64,000 bases of DNA from Phenylobacterium sp. GTDB taxonomy: Bacteria > Pseudomonadota > Alphaproteobacteria > Caulobacterales > Caulobacteraceae. Shown here one piece after another: positions 54,595 to 62,197 of the stretch; within the stretch, counting starts at the first letter, position 1, and each line of letters opens with the position of its first letter. The notes beneath the pieces were generated by a model. It made no database searches, was not told where the DNA came from, and saw only the letters and a list, made by a program, of their open reading frames with translations. The translations under genes were made by a program, and so were the position numbers. The stretch lies in contig JAGNIV010000006.1 of the NCBI GenBank assembly GCA_018001015.1, positions 105,896 to 169,895 of the forward strand, in the 5' to 3' direction.

Positions 54595-54937
54595 GAATGC
54601 CGCCGCCCAGCTCGACAACACCCTGATCGCCCTGGCCGACCCCACCCGCCGCGCGATCCTGGCGCGGCTGACCCGGGGCGAGGCGCGGGTGACGGAGTTG
54701 GCCGCCCCCTTCGACATCTCGCTGAACTCGGTCTCCAAGCATATCCGCATGCTGGAGCGCGCCGATCTCGTGGTCCGCCGCCGCGCCGGCCGCGAGCATA
54801 TACTGAGCCTAAACCCCGCCCCCCTCGACGCCGCCCAGGCCTGGATCGAGACCCAGCGCGCCCTCTGGACGCAGCGCCTCGACGCCCTGGACGCCATCTT
54901 CCAGGCGCAGGACGCCCAGGAGACCTCCGATGCCTAA
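54593..54937 (+). CDS. ArsR-type transcriptional regulator paired with SRPBCC protein
   Basis: The 114-residue winged-helix regulator begins LDNTLIALADPTRRAILARL and has VTELAAPFDISLNSVSKHIRMLERADLV (in parts) for DNA recognition, then RRRAGREHILSLNPAPL and a C-terminal helix rich in Trp/Leu. No metal-binding cysteines are present. This subgroup is regularly paired with an AHSA1/SRPBCC gene, as here, where the two genes overlap by eight bases. A perfect dyad covers the start codon. The signal sensed is unknown. Confidence 0.9.
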   Translation: MNAAAQLDNTLIALADPTRRAILARLTRGEARVTELAAPFDISLNSVSKHIRMLERADLVVRRRAGREHILSLNPAPLDAAQAWIETQRALWTQRLDALDAIFQAQDAQETSDA

Positions 54938-55349
54938 GACCGTCACCGTCACCCGCCGCTTCGCCGTCAGCCCCGAGCGGGTGTTCGACGCCTTCCTCGA
55001 CCCGGCCATCGCGGGGAAGTTCATGTTCGCCACGCCGACCGGCGAGATGGTCCGCGTGAAGATCGAGCCTCGGGTCGGCGGCGCCTACACCTTCGTCGAC
55101 CGCCGCGACGGCGAGGACATCGAGCATGCCGGTCAGATCCTGGAACTCGACCGGCCGAAACGCCTGGTCTTCCAGTTCGCGGTCCCGAAATACGATCCCG
55201 CCAACACCACCGTGGCCCTGGACATCACGGCCGACGGGACCGGCGCCCTGCTCACCCTCACCCACCAGGGCGTCGACGACGCCTACCTCGAACAGACCGG
55301 CAAGGGCTGGACGATGATCCTGGAGAACGCGGTAAGCGCCGTCGGCTGA
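54930..55349 (+). CDS. SRPBCC (AHSA1-like) domain protein
   Basis: The 139-residue protein has the START/Bet v1-like fold of the AHSA1 group: VTVTRRFAVSPERVFDAFLDPA (in parts), GGAYTFVDRRDGEDIEHAGQILELDRPKRLVF (in parts), and a C-terminal TGKGWTMILENA helix where typical members have GW..L. It offers a hydrophobic cavity and may bind a small ligand. Its ATG lies inside the last codons of the arsR gene, so the pair is co-translated. No enzymatic residues are identifiable. Confidence 0.88.
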   Translation: MPKTVTVTRRFAVSPERVFDAFLDPAIAGKFMFATPTGEMVRVKIEPRVGGAYTFVDRRDGEDIEHAGQILELDRPKRLVFQFAVPKYDPANTTVALDITADGTGALLTLTHQGVDDAYLEQTGKGWTMILENAVSAVG

Positions 55350-55386
55350 CCCGCCCTTCGCTTGCGCTTCGGGCGTTCGGCGCGGC

Positions 55387-55434
55387 GATCGACAAATCGT
55401 TGTCGATCTCATCCGGCTCGCAAGCGCGAGCCGG
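55387..55434. repeat. two adjacent perfect hairpins at a convergent junction
   Basis: GATCGACAA-ATCG-TTGTCGATC (55387-55408) and CCGGCTCGC-AAGC-GCGAGCCGG (55413-55434) have perfect 9-bp stems. They lie between the SRPBCC gene and a convergent membrane-protein gene and may end both transcripts; neither has a T-run. Confidence 0.55.
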
Positions 55435-55440
55435 CGCTTC

Positions 55441-55779
55441 TCACCCTGGAATGAACTGCAGGATCGCCACCAGCACCATCAGCCAGGCCAGGGGCGCGGC
55501 CATGGCGGCCCAGGCCAGTTGCTCCTGGTCGCGCTTGAACAGAATCCAGGCGCCGAAGGGGCCGATGAGGCAGACGATCCAGAACAGGACCATCATCAGG
55601 AAGGCGATCCAGGCCAGGGGATTGAGGATGTTGCCCTGGTGGTCGAACACCAGCGGCGAGAACAGCGCCCCCACTGCTCCGAACGGCACGAGGGCGAGGC
55701 AGGCGGCGGTGGCCACGCCCAGCCAGATCATCCGCGCGCGACGCGAAAGCGATCGCCTGTTCTTTGGAGCCCCTGACAT
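55441..55779 (-). CDS. small membrane protein with three spans
   Basis: The 112-residue protein has a basic N-terminus (SGAPKNRRSLSRRARM), then hydrophobic spans at about 17-38, 53-78 and 90-110, with FSPLVFDHQGNILNPLAW in the first loop. It looks like an inner-membrane protein, possibly with both ends on different sides. No family is recognised. It converges with the SRPBCC gene and is divergent from xthA across 145 bp. Confidence 0.6.
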   Translation of the reverse strand: MSGAPKNRRSLSRRARMIWLGVATAACLALVPFGAVGALFSPLVFDHQGNILNPLAWIAFLMMVLFWIVCLIGPFGAWILFKRDQEQLAWAAMAAPLAWLMVLVAILQFIPG

Positions 55780-55924
55780 GGCCGCAAGGTCCTCATCCGA
55801 CCCCCGCCCGTCAAACTGAATCGCCGGGCGAGGGGTCGCAGGTCGCGCGTCAGGCTAGCGGCGCTTGTTCGCCGGGCCTTCGAAGGGCTAGACCGGGACG
55901 CCCCGCCCACGCCGAAGGACGCCC

Positions 55925-56704
55925 ATGAAGATCGCCACCTGGAACGTCAACTCGGTGAACGCCCGTCTCGAGACCGTGCTGCGCTGGTTCGAGGAAACTT
56001 CCCCCGATGTCGCCTGCCTGCAGGAGATCAAGTGCGTCGACGAGAAGTTTCCCGCCGAAGCCTTTGAACGACTTGGCTATAATGTCGCCGTCCACGGCCA
56101 GAAGACCTATAATGGCGTGGCTATCCTGTCGAAAACCCCGCTGGAGGATGTCCGCAAGGGCCTGCCCGGCGACGACGGCGACGAACAGGCCCGCTACCTG
56201 GAGGCCGTGGTCTCCGGTCCCAATCCGGTCCGCGTCGCCTCGATCTATCTGCCCAACGGCAACCCCATCGACACCGAGAAATATCCCTACAAGCTGGCCT
56301 GGATGGCGCGCCTGAACGCCCATGCCCGCGACCTGCTGGCCTATGAGGAACCGCTGGTCCTGACGGGCGACTTCAACGTCATCCCCGAGCCGCGCGACGC
56401 CGCCAATCCCCAGAACTGGACCAAGGACGCCCTCTTCCAGCCCCAGAGCCGCGAGGCCTTCCGGGCGCTGAAGTGGCTGGGTCTCACCGAGGCCTTCCTG
56501 GCCATCGACGGCGCGCCCGAAAGCTACACCTTCTGGGACTACCAGGCCGGCGCCTGGCAGCGGAACAACGGCATCCGCATCGACCACGCCCTGCTCTCCC
56601 CCCAGGCCGCCGACAAGCTGCTGGCCTGCGTCATCCACCGCGACGTGCGCGGTTGGGACAAGCCGTCCGACCACGTGCCGCTGGTGACGGAACTGGACCT
56701 GTAG
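55925..56704 (+). CDS. xthA: exodeoxyribonuclease III
   Basis: This AP endonuclease/3'-exonuclease acts in base-excision repair. The 259-residue protein shows MKIATWNVNSVNARL, CLQEIKCVDEKFP (metal Glu), YNGVAILSK, LTGDFNVIPEPRD (Asp and Asn of the active site), NNGIRIDHALLS and PSDHVPLVTEL (Asp-His), all expected catalytic blocks of the Xth family. The length is normal. It is preceded by a short spacer and stands alone on the plus strand. Confidence 0.95.
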   Translation: MKIATWNVNSVNARLETVLRWFEETSPDVACLQEIKCVDEKFPAEAFERLGYNVAVHGQKTYNGVAILSKTPLEDVRKGLPGDDGDEQARYLEAVVSGPNPVRVASIYLPNGNPIDTEKYPYKLAWMARLNAHARDLLAYEEPLVLTGDFNVIPEPRDAANPQNWTKDALFQPQSREAFRALKWLGLTEAFLAIDGAPESYTFWDYQAGAWQRNNGIRIDHALLSPQAADKLLACVIHRDVRGWDKPSDHVPLVTELDL

Positions 56705-56802
56705 CCGCCGACGGTCAGCAACGGTTCAGCTTGCGAAAGCTTAACTGGCGGGGTCGAGGGCGGCAGGGTTAAGACGCCGCCCGCAACAGGAAAGACCCCG
56801 TC

Positions 56803-57168
56803 ATGCGTACCATTCTGCCCGTTTCGCTCGCCCTGGCCCTGGTGGCCGCCCCGGCCTTCGCCCAGGACAGCGCCACCGACGCCTCGGGCGCCTCGGCGGC
56901 CGGCTCTGAAGCCGCGGGCCTGCTGGCCTCCTCGGGCGTGAAGACCGCCGTGGGCGTGTCGGCGGTTCCGGCCAGCGTGGTGGCCACCGGCTCCATGGCG
57001 GGCGGTTCGGCGGTGATGGCCAGCGGCGCGGCGTCGGCTGGCGCGGGCGCCTCAGTCGCCGACTCGGCCGCCGAGTCCGGCAAGCTGGTCGTCGACGACA
57101 AGGTCGTGGTCTCCCCCGATCCGGCCCCGGCCGTGCCCTACAATACGCCGGCCCCGGCCCAGAAATGA
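56803..57168 (+). CDS. secreted Ala/Ser/Gly-rich protein
   Basis: The 121-residue protein has a clear Sec signal peptide (MRTILPVSLALALVAAPAFA, cut before QDSATD). The mature part is Ala/Ser/Gly/Val-rich, of low complexity, with a hydrophobic-looking VKTAVGVSAVPASVVATGSM and the end segment GKLVVDDKVVVSPDP. It may be a small periplasmic structural protein. Its stop overlaps the ATG of the DUF2145 gene (ATGA), so they are co-translated. Not recognised further. Confidence 0.65.
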   Translation: MRTILPVSLALALVAAPAFAQDSATDASGASAAGSEAAGLLASSGVKTAVGVSAVPASVVATGSMAGGSAVMASGAASAGAGASVADSAAESGKLVVDDKVVVSPDPAPAVPYNTPAPAQK

Positions 57169-57974
57169 TCCGCCGCGCCCTGCTCGCCGCCACCGCCGCC
57201 GCCCTGGTGGGCGCCGTGGCCCTGCCCGCCGTCGCCCAGGACTCCTCGGCCAACGCGGTGGCGCCGCACTTCACGGCGCCGGAGGCCGCGGCCTTCTCGA
57301 AACAGGTGGAGCGCGACCTCGCCGCGCGCGGCGCCAGGCTGGCCATCGTGTTTCGGACCGGCCGGCCGCGCAGCCAACTTCCCGAGGGGATCAGCTACAC
57401 CCACGGCGGCTTCTGGGTGCACCGGACCATCCGCACCGCCGACGGCAAGACCCAGCAGGGCTATGCCGTCTACAATCTCTATGCCGGAGACGGGAAAGCC
57501 TGGTCGAAGATCGAGAGCCGGCTGGTCCAGGACTATCCCTTCGACTTCACCCGCGGCTCGACGGTCGACGACATGGCGGTGATCATCCCCTCGCCGGAGA
57601 TGCAGCGCCGGATCATCGCGGTGATCGACAGCCCGACCTACCAGGCCGTCCACAACCCGGCCTATTCCCTGGTGGCCAATCCGTGGAAGCGGACCTACCA
57701 GAACTGCAACAACTTCATGCTCAACGTCATCGCCGCGGCGATCTGGCAGACCAGCAACCCCGACCAGATCACAGCGGACCTGAAGGCCCACTACAGGCCG
57801 ACCGTGGTGAAGGCCAACGCCGTCCTGCGGCTGTTTGGCCCCATCGCCGACCAGCGCCTGCGCACCGACGACCAGAACGGTCCCATCCGCACCGCGACTT
57901 ATGAATCGATGGCCGAATTCATGCGCGAAAACAACCTGTTGGAAGCGACCTATTCCATCAATTACGCGCGCTGA
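57165..57974 (+). CDS. DUF2145 family secreted protein
   Basis: The 269-residue protein has a Sec signal peptide (RRALLAATAAALVGAVALPA, cut after AVA) and the DUF2145 core: ISYTHGGFWVHRTI near residue 78 with a conserved His, YAVYNLYAGDGKAWSKI, IIPSPEMQRRIIAVI, and YQNCNNFMLNVIAAAIW near residue 185 with a conserved Cys. The Cys and His in such folds suggest a papain-like or NlpC-like hydrolase, but this is inference. It is periplasmic and coupled to the small secreted protein before it. Confidence 0.75.
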   Translation: MIRRALLAATAAALVGAVALPAVAQDSSANAVAPHFTAPEAAAFSKQVERDLAARGARLAIVFRTGRPRSQLPEGISYTHGGFWVHRTIRTADGKTQQGYAVYNLYAGDGKAWSKIESRLVQDYPFDFTRGSTVDDMAVIIPSPEMQRRIIAVIDSPTYQAVHNPAYSLVANPWKRTYQNCNNFMLNVIAAAIWQTSNPDQITADLKAHYRPTVVKANAVLRLFGPIADQRLRTDDQNGPIRTATYESMAEFMRENNLLEATYSINYAR

Positions 57975-58096
57975 TCCTCGCGTCTAGGACAGGGCGCACA
58001 CCGCCGGGCCGCAGATCGGTCCGGCGATTCTTGCTGGCGCGATTTCGGGCGGCGAACCGGTTTCCACTTCGCCTGAAATCGCTTTAGCGTTCCGCC

Positions 58097-58801
58097 ATGA
58101 ACGACGTCGTGCGGCTCCTGTTGATGTTGGCCCTGGCCGGGACCGCGGTGACCTTCGCGGGCTCCTTCGCCATCTGGTTCTTTGACGAGGACCGGCGCAT
58201 TGGCCGGGCCCTGAAGCGCGTGCTGAAGGGGGAGCCCGAAGCGGTGCTGGTGGCCCGGGGCCGGGGCCGGGGCGTAGGGGTCAACTTCGCCACCGGCCTG
58301 GCCGCCGTCGCCTGGGACGCCGGGGCCTGGTGCCTCGTCTACCGGATCGATGAGCTGATGGGCGCCGAGCTTATCATCGACGACCAGGTGGTGGCGCGCG
58401 CCTATCGCGACGAGCCGCGCCGCGCCCTCGACCAGCGGGTCAGCCACGCCGCCCGCGTCACCCTGCGGCTGATCTTCGACGACCCGCAGCACCCCGACTT
58501 CGAACTCGACCTCTGGCTGACCGGCGACGAGAGCCGCCGCGTCGCCGCATCGCCCGGCGCCGCCGTGCTGGAGGCCAACCGCTGGCTGGCCCGCGCCGAG
58601 GCCATCCTGCGCCGCCCTCGCGCCCTGACGCCGGCGGCGGCGGCGGCCACAGCTGTGACCGCGCCCCTGGCGCCGCCGCCGGAGCCCAGGCCGGAACCCC
58701 AGGCCGAACTCCCCCTCCCGCCGCCCCAACCCCGCGCCGGCGCCGAACCGCCGCCCTGGGAGGACGACCAGGACCGCAATCCTGAGGACGACGAACGCTA
58801 A
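58097..58801 (+). CDS. membrane-anchored hypothetical protein
   Basis: The 234-residue protein has one N-terminal transmembrane segment (VRLLLMLALAGTAVTFAGSF), then FFDEDRRIGRALKRVLKGEPEAVLVARGRGRG (in parts), a central alpha/beta region (VNFATGLAAVAWDAGAWCLVYRID in parts), and a Pro/Glu-rich C-terminal tail from about residue 195. The family resembles alphaproteobacterial conserved membrane-anchored proteins of unknown role. The N-terminal FDEDRRI motif is distinctive. It is preceded by a 122-bp spacer and followed after 56 bases by the NnrU-like gene. Confidence 0.6.
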   Translation: MNDVVRLLLMLALAGTAVTFAGSFAIWFFDEDRRIGRALKRVLKGEPEAVLVARGRGRGVGVNFATGLAAVAWDAGAWCLVYRIDELMGAELIIDDQVVARAYRDEPRRALDQRVSHAARVTLRLIFDDPQHPDFELDLWLTGDESRRVAASPGAAVLEANRWLARAEAILRRPRALTPAAAAATAVTAPLAPPPEPRPEPQAELPLPPPQPRAGAEPPPWEDDQDRNPEDDER

Positions 58802-58857
58802 ACTTGACACTGTAAATTTGTAGGCACACCCTCGCTTCAACCTTGAGGGAGGTTTCC

Positions 58858-59550
58858 ATGACCAGCCTGCTCGCCGCCGCCGCATTCTTCGTCCTGCTGC
58901 ACCTGCTCGTTTCCGGCACCCGCGTCCGCGACGCCGTCACCGGCAAGATCGGCGACGGGCCCTATATGGGCCTGTTCTCCCTGGCCTCCGTGGCGGGCCT
59001 GGCCTGGCTGGGCCTGGCCTTCGCCGGCAGCCGCAACGCCGACTGGAACATCGCCTACTGGGACATCACGCCCCTGACCTGGAAGATTCAGGTGGCGGTC
59101 CAGGCCCTGGCCTTCCTGTTCGTGGTCGTCGGCCTGACCACCGCCAACCCCACCAGCGTCAGGCAGGAGGGAACCCTCGACCGGCCCGACGTGATCAAGG
59201 GCATGCTGCGCATCACCCGCCATCCCTTCCTGTGGGGCGTGGCCCTCTGGGCGGCGGGCCATCTGCTGGTCAACGGCGACCGCGCCAGCATCGTGCTGTT
59301 CGGCGGCCTGCTGGTGCTGGCCCTGTTCGGCACGGCCAGCATCGACGCCAAGCGCAAGCGGGCGCTGGGCGACACCTGGACCGCCTTCGCCGCCCAGACC
59401 TCCAATATCCCGTTCGGCGCCATCCTGACCGGCCGCCAGTCGCTGAAGATCGGCGAGATCGGCCTGTGGCGGATTGCGGTGGCCATCGTCGTCTATGGCA
59501 ACCTGGCGCTCGCCCACCCCTTCCTGTTCGGGGTCTCGGCGGTCTCTTGA
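58858..59550 (+). CDS. NnrU family membrane protein
   Basis: The 230-residue protein has six spans and the NnrU pattern: LHLLVSGTRVRDAVTGKIGDGPYMGLFSLAS (in parts), FVVVGLTTANPTS, and RITRHPFLWGVALWAAGHLLVNGD (in parts), which is close to the isoprenylcysteine methyltransferase fold. NnrU is associated with nitric-oxide reduction in denitrifiers, but in Caulobacterales it occurs without denitrification genes, as here, so the function is open. ATG 58858 follows GAGGGAGG. A TTGACA lies at 58804-58809 just upstream and may be its -35 box. Confidence 0.85.
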   Translation: MTSLLAAAAFFVLLHLLVSGTRVRDAVTGKIGDGPYMGLFSLASVAGLAWLGLAFAGSRNADWNIAYWDITPLTWKIQVAVQALAFLFVVVGLTTANPTSVRQEGTLDRPDVIKGMLRITRHPFLWGVALWAAGHLLVNGDRASIVLFGGLLVLALFGTASIDAKRKRALGDTWTAFAAQTSNIPFGAILTGRQSLKIGEIGLWRIAVAIVVYGNLALAHPFLFGVSAVS

Positions 59551-59586
59551 TCGTGGGGGCGGAACCCACCGCCCCAAAATCCGCTT

Positions 59587-59684
59587 CTCCCGGCGAAGGC
59601 CGGGACCCCGATTCATCAACCGATTCAGGATCCTGGACTCAGGTCGTGACCTACGATCTGGGCTCCGGCCTTCGCCGGGGTGAG
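59587..59684. repeat. inverted repeat, family 2 copy E
   Basis: CTCCCGGCGAAGGCCGGG at the left and CCGGCCTTCGCCGGGGTGAG at the right form imperfect arms across about 60 bp. They match the arms of copy D at 23914-24036. It lies between the convergent NnrU and racemase genes. Confidence 0.7.
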
Positions 59685-59695
59685 CCGAGAGTAGG

Positions 59696-60379
59696 TCAGC
59701 TCAGCGCGAACTCCACCCCCGCCAGCGCATGCACCAGCGCCGTATCCACCACCGGCACACTCAGGTCGCCCGGCGCCAGCAGCAGCCCGATCTCCGTGCA
59801 GCCGAAGATCACGCAGTCGACCTCGGGCGCCTTGGCGATCATGGCCAGCACCTCGGTCTTCGAGGCCGCCGAGATCACCCCCTGGCAGAGCTCGTCATAG
59901 ATGATGGCGTGCAGCCGGTCGCGGTCGACCTGGTCGGGCACGATGGCCTCGACCCCCTGCGCCGCCAGCCGTCCGCGATAGAAGTCCTTCTCCATCGTGA
60001 ACTTGGTGGCCAGCAGCAGGGGCCGCGAACAGCCCGCCGCCCTGACCGCGTCGGCCGTCGCGTCGGCGATGTGGATCACCGGCACGGCGACCGCGGCCTG
60101 CACCTGGTCGGCCACCAGATGCATGGTGTTGGCGCAGATCAGTATGGCCTGCGCCCCTGCCACCTCCAGCCTCCGGGCGGCGTCGGCCAGCGCCGCGCCG
60201 GCCCCGTGCCAGTCACCCGCCGCCTGCATCTCGGCGATGCCCGCGAAGTCCACCGACCACAGGAGGAGCTGCGCCGAGTGCAGCCCACCGAGCCGTTCGC
60301 GGACCAAGCGGTTGAGCTCCTGATAGTAGAGCGTCGTGCTCTCCGCGCTCATGCCGCCGAGCAGACCCAGGGTTCTCAT
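59696..60379 (-). CDS. aspartate/glutamate racemase family protein
   Basis: The 227-residue protein has the PLP-independent racemase plan with two catalytic cysteines: Cys82 (ICANTMH) and Cys194 (FGCTEIGLLL), and the start LGLLGGMSAESTTLYYQELN (in parts). It likely interconverts D- and L-aspartate or glutamate, or acts as a hydantoin/amino-acid racemase. The start ATG overlaps the ilvD stop (ATGA). A longer frame to 60472 is antisense to nothing and lacks similarity. The coupling to ilvD is unusual and may reflect amino-acid supply. Confidence 0.9.
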   Translation of the reverse strand: MRTLGLLGGMSAESTTLYYQELNRLVRERLGGLHSAQLLLWSVDFAGIAEMQAAGDWHGAGAALADAARRLEVAGAQAILICANTMHLVADQVQAAVAVPVIHIADATADAVRAAGCSRPLLLATKFTMEKDFYRGRLAAQGVEAIVPDQVDRDRLHAIIYDELCQGVISAASKTEVLAMIAKAPEVDCVIFGCTEIGLLLAPGDLSVPVVDTALVHALAGVEFALS

Positions 60380-62115
60380 CACAGGTCCGCATAGACGTGG
60401 GTTTCCCCCGCCGCGCCGGGATGGGTCACCGCCCCCTTGTGGGCCGGACCGACGATCTGGGCGTACTTCCACAGGGCGCCGGAGTTGTAGTTGGTCTTAC
60501 GTGGCTCCCAGTGGCGGCGACGGTTTTCCAGCTCGATGGGGTCGACCTCCAGGTCGAGGATGCCGGCGTCGGCGTCGATGTGGATGATGTCGCCGTCCTG
60601 GATGAGCGCGATGGGTCCGCCCAGCTGGGCCTCCGGACCGATGTGGCCGACGCAGAGGCCGCGCGTGCCGCCGGAGAAGCGGCCGTCGGTGATCAGGGCC
60701 ACCTTGTCGCCCCGGCCCTGGCCCGACAGGGCCGCCGTGGTGGAAAGCATCTCGCGCATGCCGGGACCGCCGCGCGCGCCCTCATAGCGGATCACCAGGA
60801 CGTCGCCGTCCTGATAGTCGCCGGCTTCCACGGCGGCGAAGCAGGCGTCCTCGCCGTCGAAGCAGCGGGCAGGGCCGCGATGGCTGCGGTGGCTGGTCAT
60901 GCCGGCAACCTTGACGATGGCGCCGTCCGGGGCCAGCGAGCCCCAGAGGCCAACCACGCCGCCGGTGGGCGAGAGCGGCTCACTGACCTTGCGGATCACC
61001 ACCTGGTCGTCGCGCCATTTCACGTCCTTGACGTTCTGCGCGATGGTCTTGCCGGTCACGGTCATGCAGTCGCCATGGATGAAGCCGCCCTCCAGCAGGG
61101 TCTTCAGCAGCATCGGCATGCCGCCGGCCTCCCCCATGTCCTTGGCCACGAAGCGGCCGCCAGGCTTCAGGTCGGCGATGTGCGGGGTGCGCGCCGCGAT
61201 CTCGGCGAAGTCGCGCAGGGTGAACTCGATGCCGCACTCATGGGCCATGGCCGGCAGGTGCAGGCCGCCATTGGTGGAGCCCCCGGTCGCGGCCACCACG
61301 GCGGCGGCGTTCTCGAAGGACTTGCGGGTGACGATGTCGCGCGGCCGCAGCTGCTCGGCGATCAGCCGCACCACCGTCTCGCCCGAGGCCACCGCATAGG
61401 CGTCGCGGGTCAGGTAGGGGGCGGGCAGCGAGGCCGAGAGCGGCAAGGCGAGACCAATGGCCTCCGACACACAGGCCATGGTGTTGGCGGTGAACTGGCC
61501 ACCGCAGGCCCCGTCCGAGGGACAGGCGTGCTGCTCCAGGGAGCAGAGGTCCTCCAGGCTCATCTTGCCGGCCGAGTGCATGCCGACGCCTTCGAAGACG
61601 TCCACCACCGTGACGTCGCGGCCCTGCCAGGAGCCCGGCAGGATGGAGCCGCCATAGAGGAAGACGCTGGGCACGTTCAGCCGCAGCATGGCCATCATCA
61701 TCCCCGGCAGGGACTTGTCGCAGCCGGCGATGCCCACCAGGGCGTCATAGCCGTGGCCGCGCATGGTCAGCTCCACGGAGTCAGCGATGACGTCGCGGCT
61801 GACCAGGGAGGAGCGCATGCCCTCGTGGCCCATGGCGATACCGTCGGTGACGGTGATGGTGCAGAACTCCCGCGGCGTGGCGCCGGCCTTCTTGACCCCC
61901 TCGCTCACCGCGTGCGCCTGGCGCATCAGGGCGGTGTTGCAGGGCGCGGCCTCGTTCCAGCAAGAGGCGACGCCTACGAACGGCTGGGCGATCTCGCGGC
62001 TGCCCAGGCCCATGGCGTAATAGTAGGAGCGGTGCGGAGCCCGCGCCGGGCCTTCCGTCACATGGCGGCTGGGGAGGTTCGACTTGTCCCAGGTTCCATC
62101 GGGCTTGCGGGTCAT
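60379..62115 (-). CDS. ilvD: dihydroxy-acid dehydratase
   Basis: IlvD makes the 2-oxo acid precursors of valine, leucine and isoleucine. The 578-residue protein shows the iron-sulfur cysteines in GVASCWNEAAPCN, GIAGCDKSLPG and DGACGGQFTANTM, plus TVTDGIAMGHEGM and SGGTRGLCVGHIGPEA. The C-terminal RRRHWEPRKTNYNSGALWKYAQIVG (in parts) is longer than in E. coli and typical for this alphaproteobacterial group. A sugar-acid dehydratase of the same family cannot be ruled out. It is coupled to the racemase gene. Confidence 0.88.
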   Translation of the reverse strand: MTRKPDGTWDKSNLPSRHVTEGPARAPHRSYYYAMGLGSREIAQPFVGVASCWNEAAPCNTALMRQAHAVSEGVKKAGATPREFCTITVTDGIAMGHEGMRSSLVSRDVIADSVELTMRGHGYDALVGIAGCDKSLPGMMMAMLRLNVPSVFLYGGSILPGSWQGRDVTVVDVFEGVGMHSAGKMSLEDLCSLEQHACPSDGACGGQFTANTMACVSEAIGLALPLSASLPAPYLTRDAYAVASGETVVRLIAEQLRPRDIVTRKSFENAAAVVAATGGSTNGGLHLPAMAHECGIEFTLRDFAEIAARTPHIADLKPGGRFVAKDMGEAGGMPMLLKTLLEGGFIHGDCMTVTGKTIAQNVKDVKWRDDQVVIRKVSEPLSPTGGVVGLWGSLAPDGAIVKVAGMTSHRSHRGPARCFDGEDACFAAVEAGDYQDGDVLVIRYEGARGGPGMREMLSTTAALSGQGRGDKVALITDGRFSGGTRGLCVGHIGPEAQLGGPIALIQDGDIIHIDADAGILDLEVDPIELENRRRHWEPRKTNYNSGALWKYAQIVGPAHKGAVTHPGAAGETHVYADL

Positions 62116-62197
62116 GGTGGCGGCCTCCGTTAAAGCAAGCGTTCTCGCTAACGGGGGATGGCCCGCGTTGGAAGACCAACCTGACCGCTGGCGTCGA

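Noticed and set aside
60397-62133. 578-codon open frame on the plus strand
   Set aside because: Antisense to ilvD with the same extent. Low complexity, no motifs, no ribosome-binding site.
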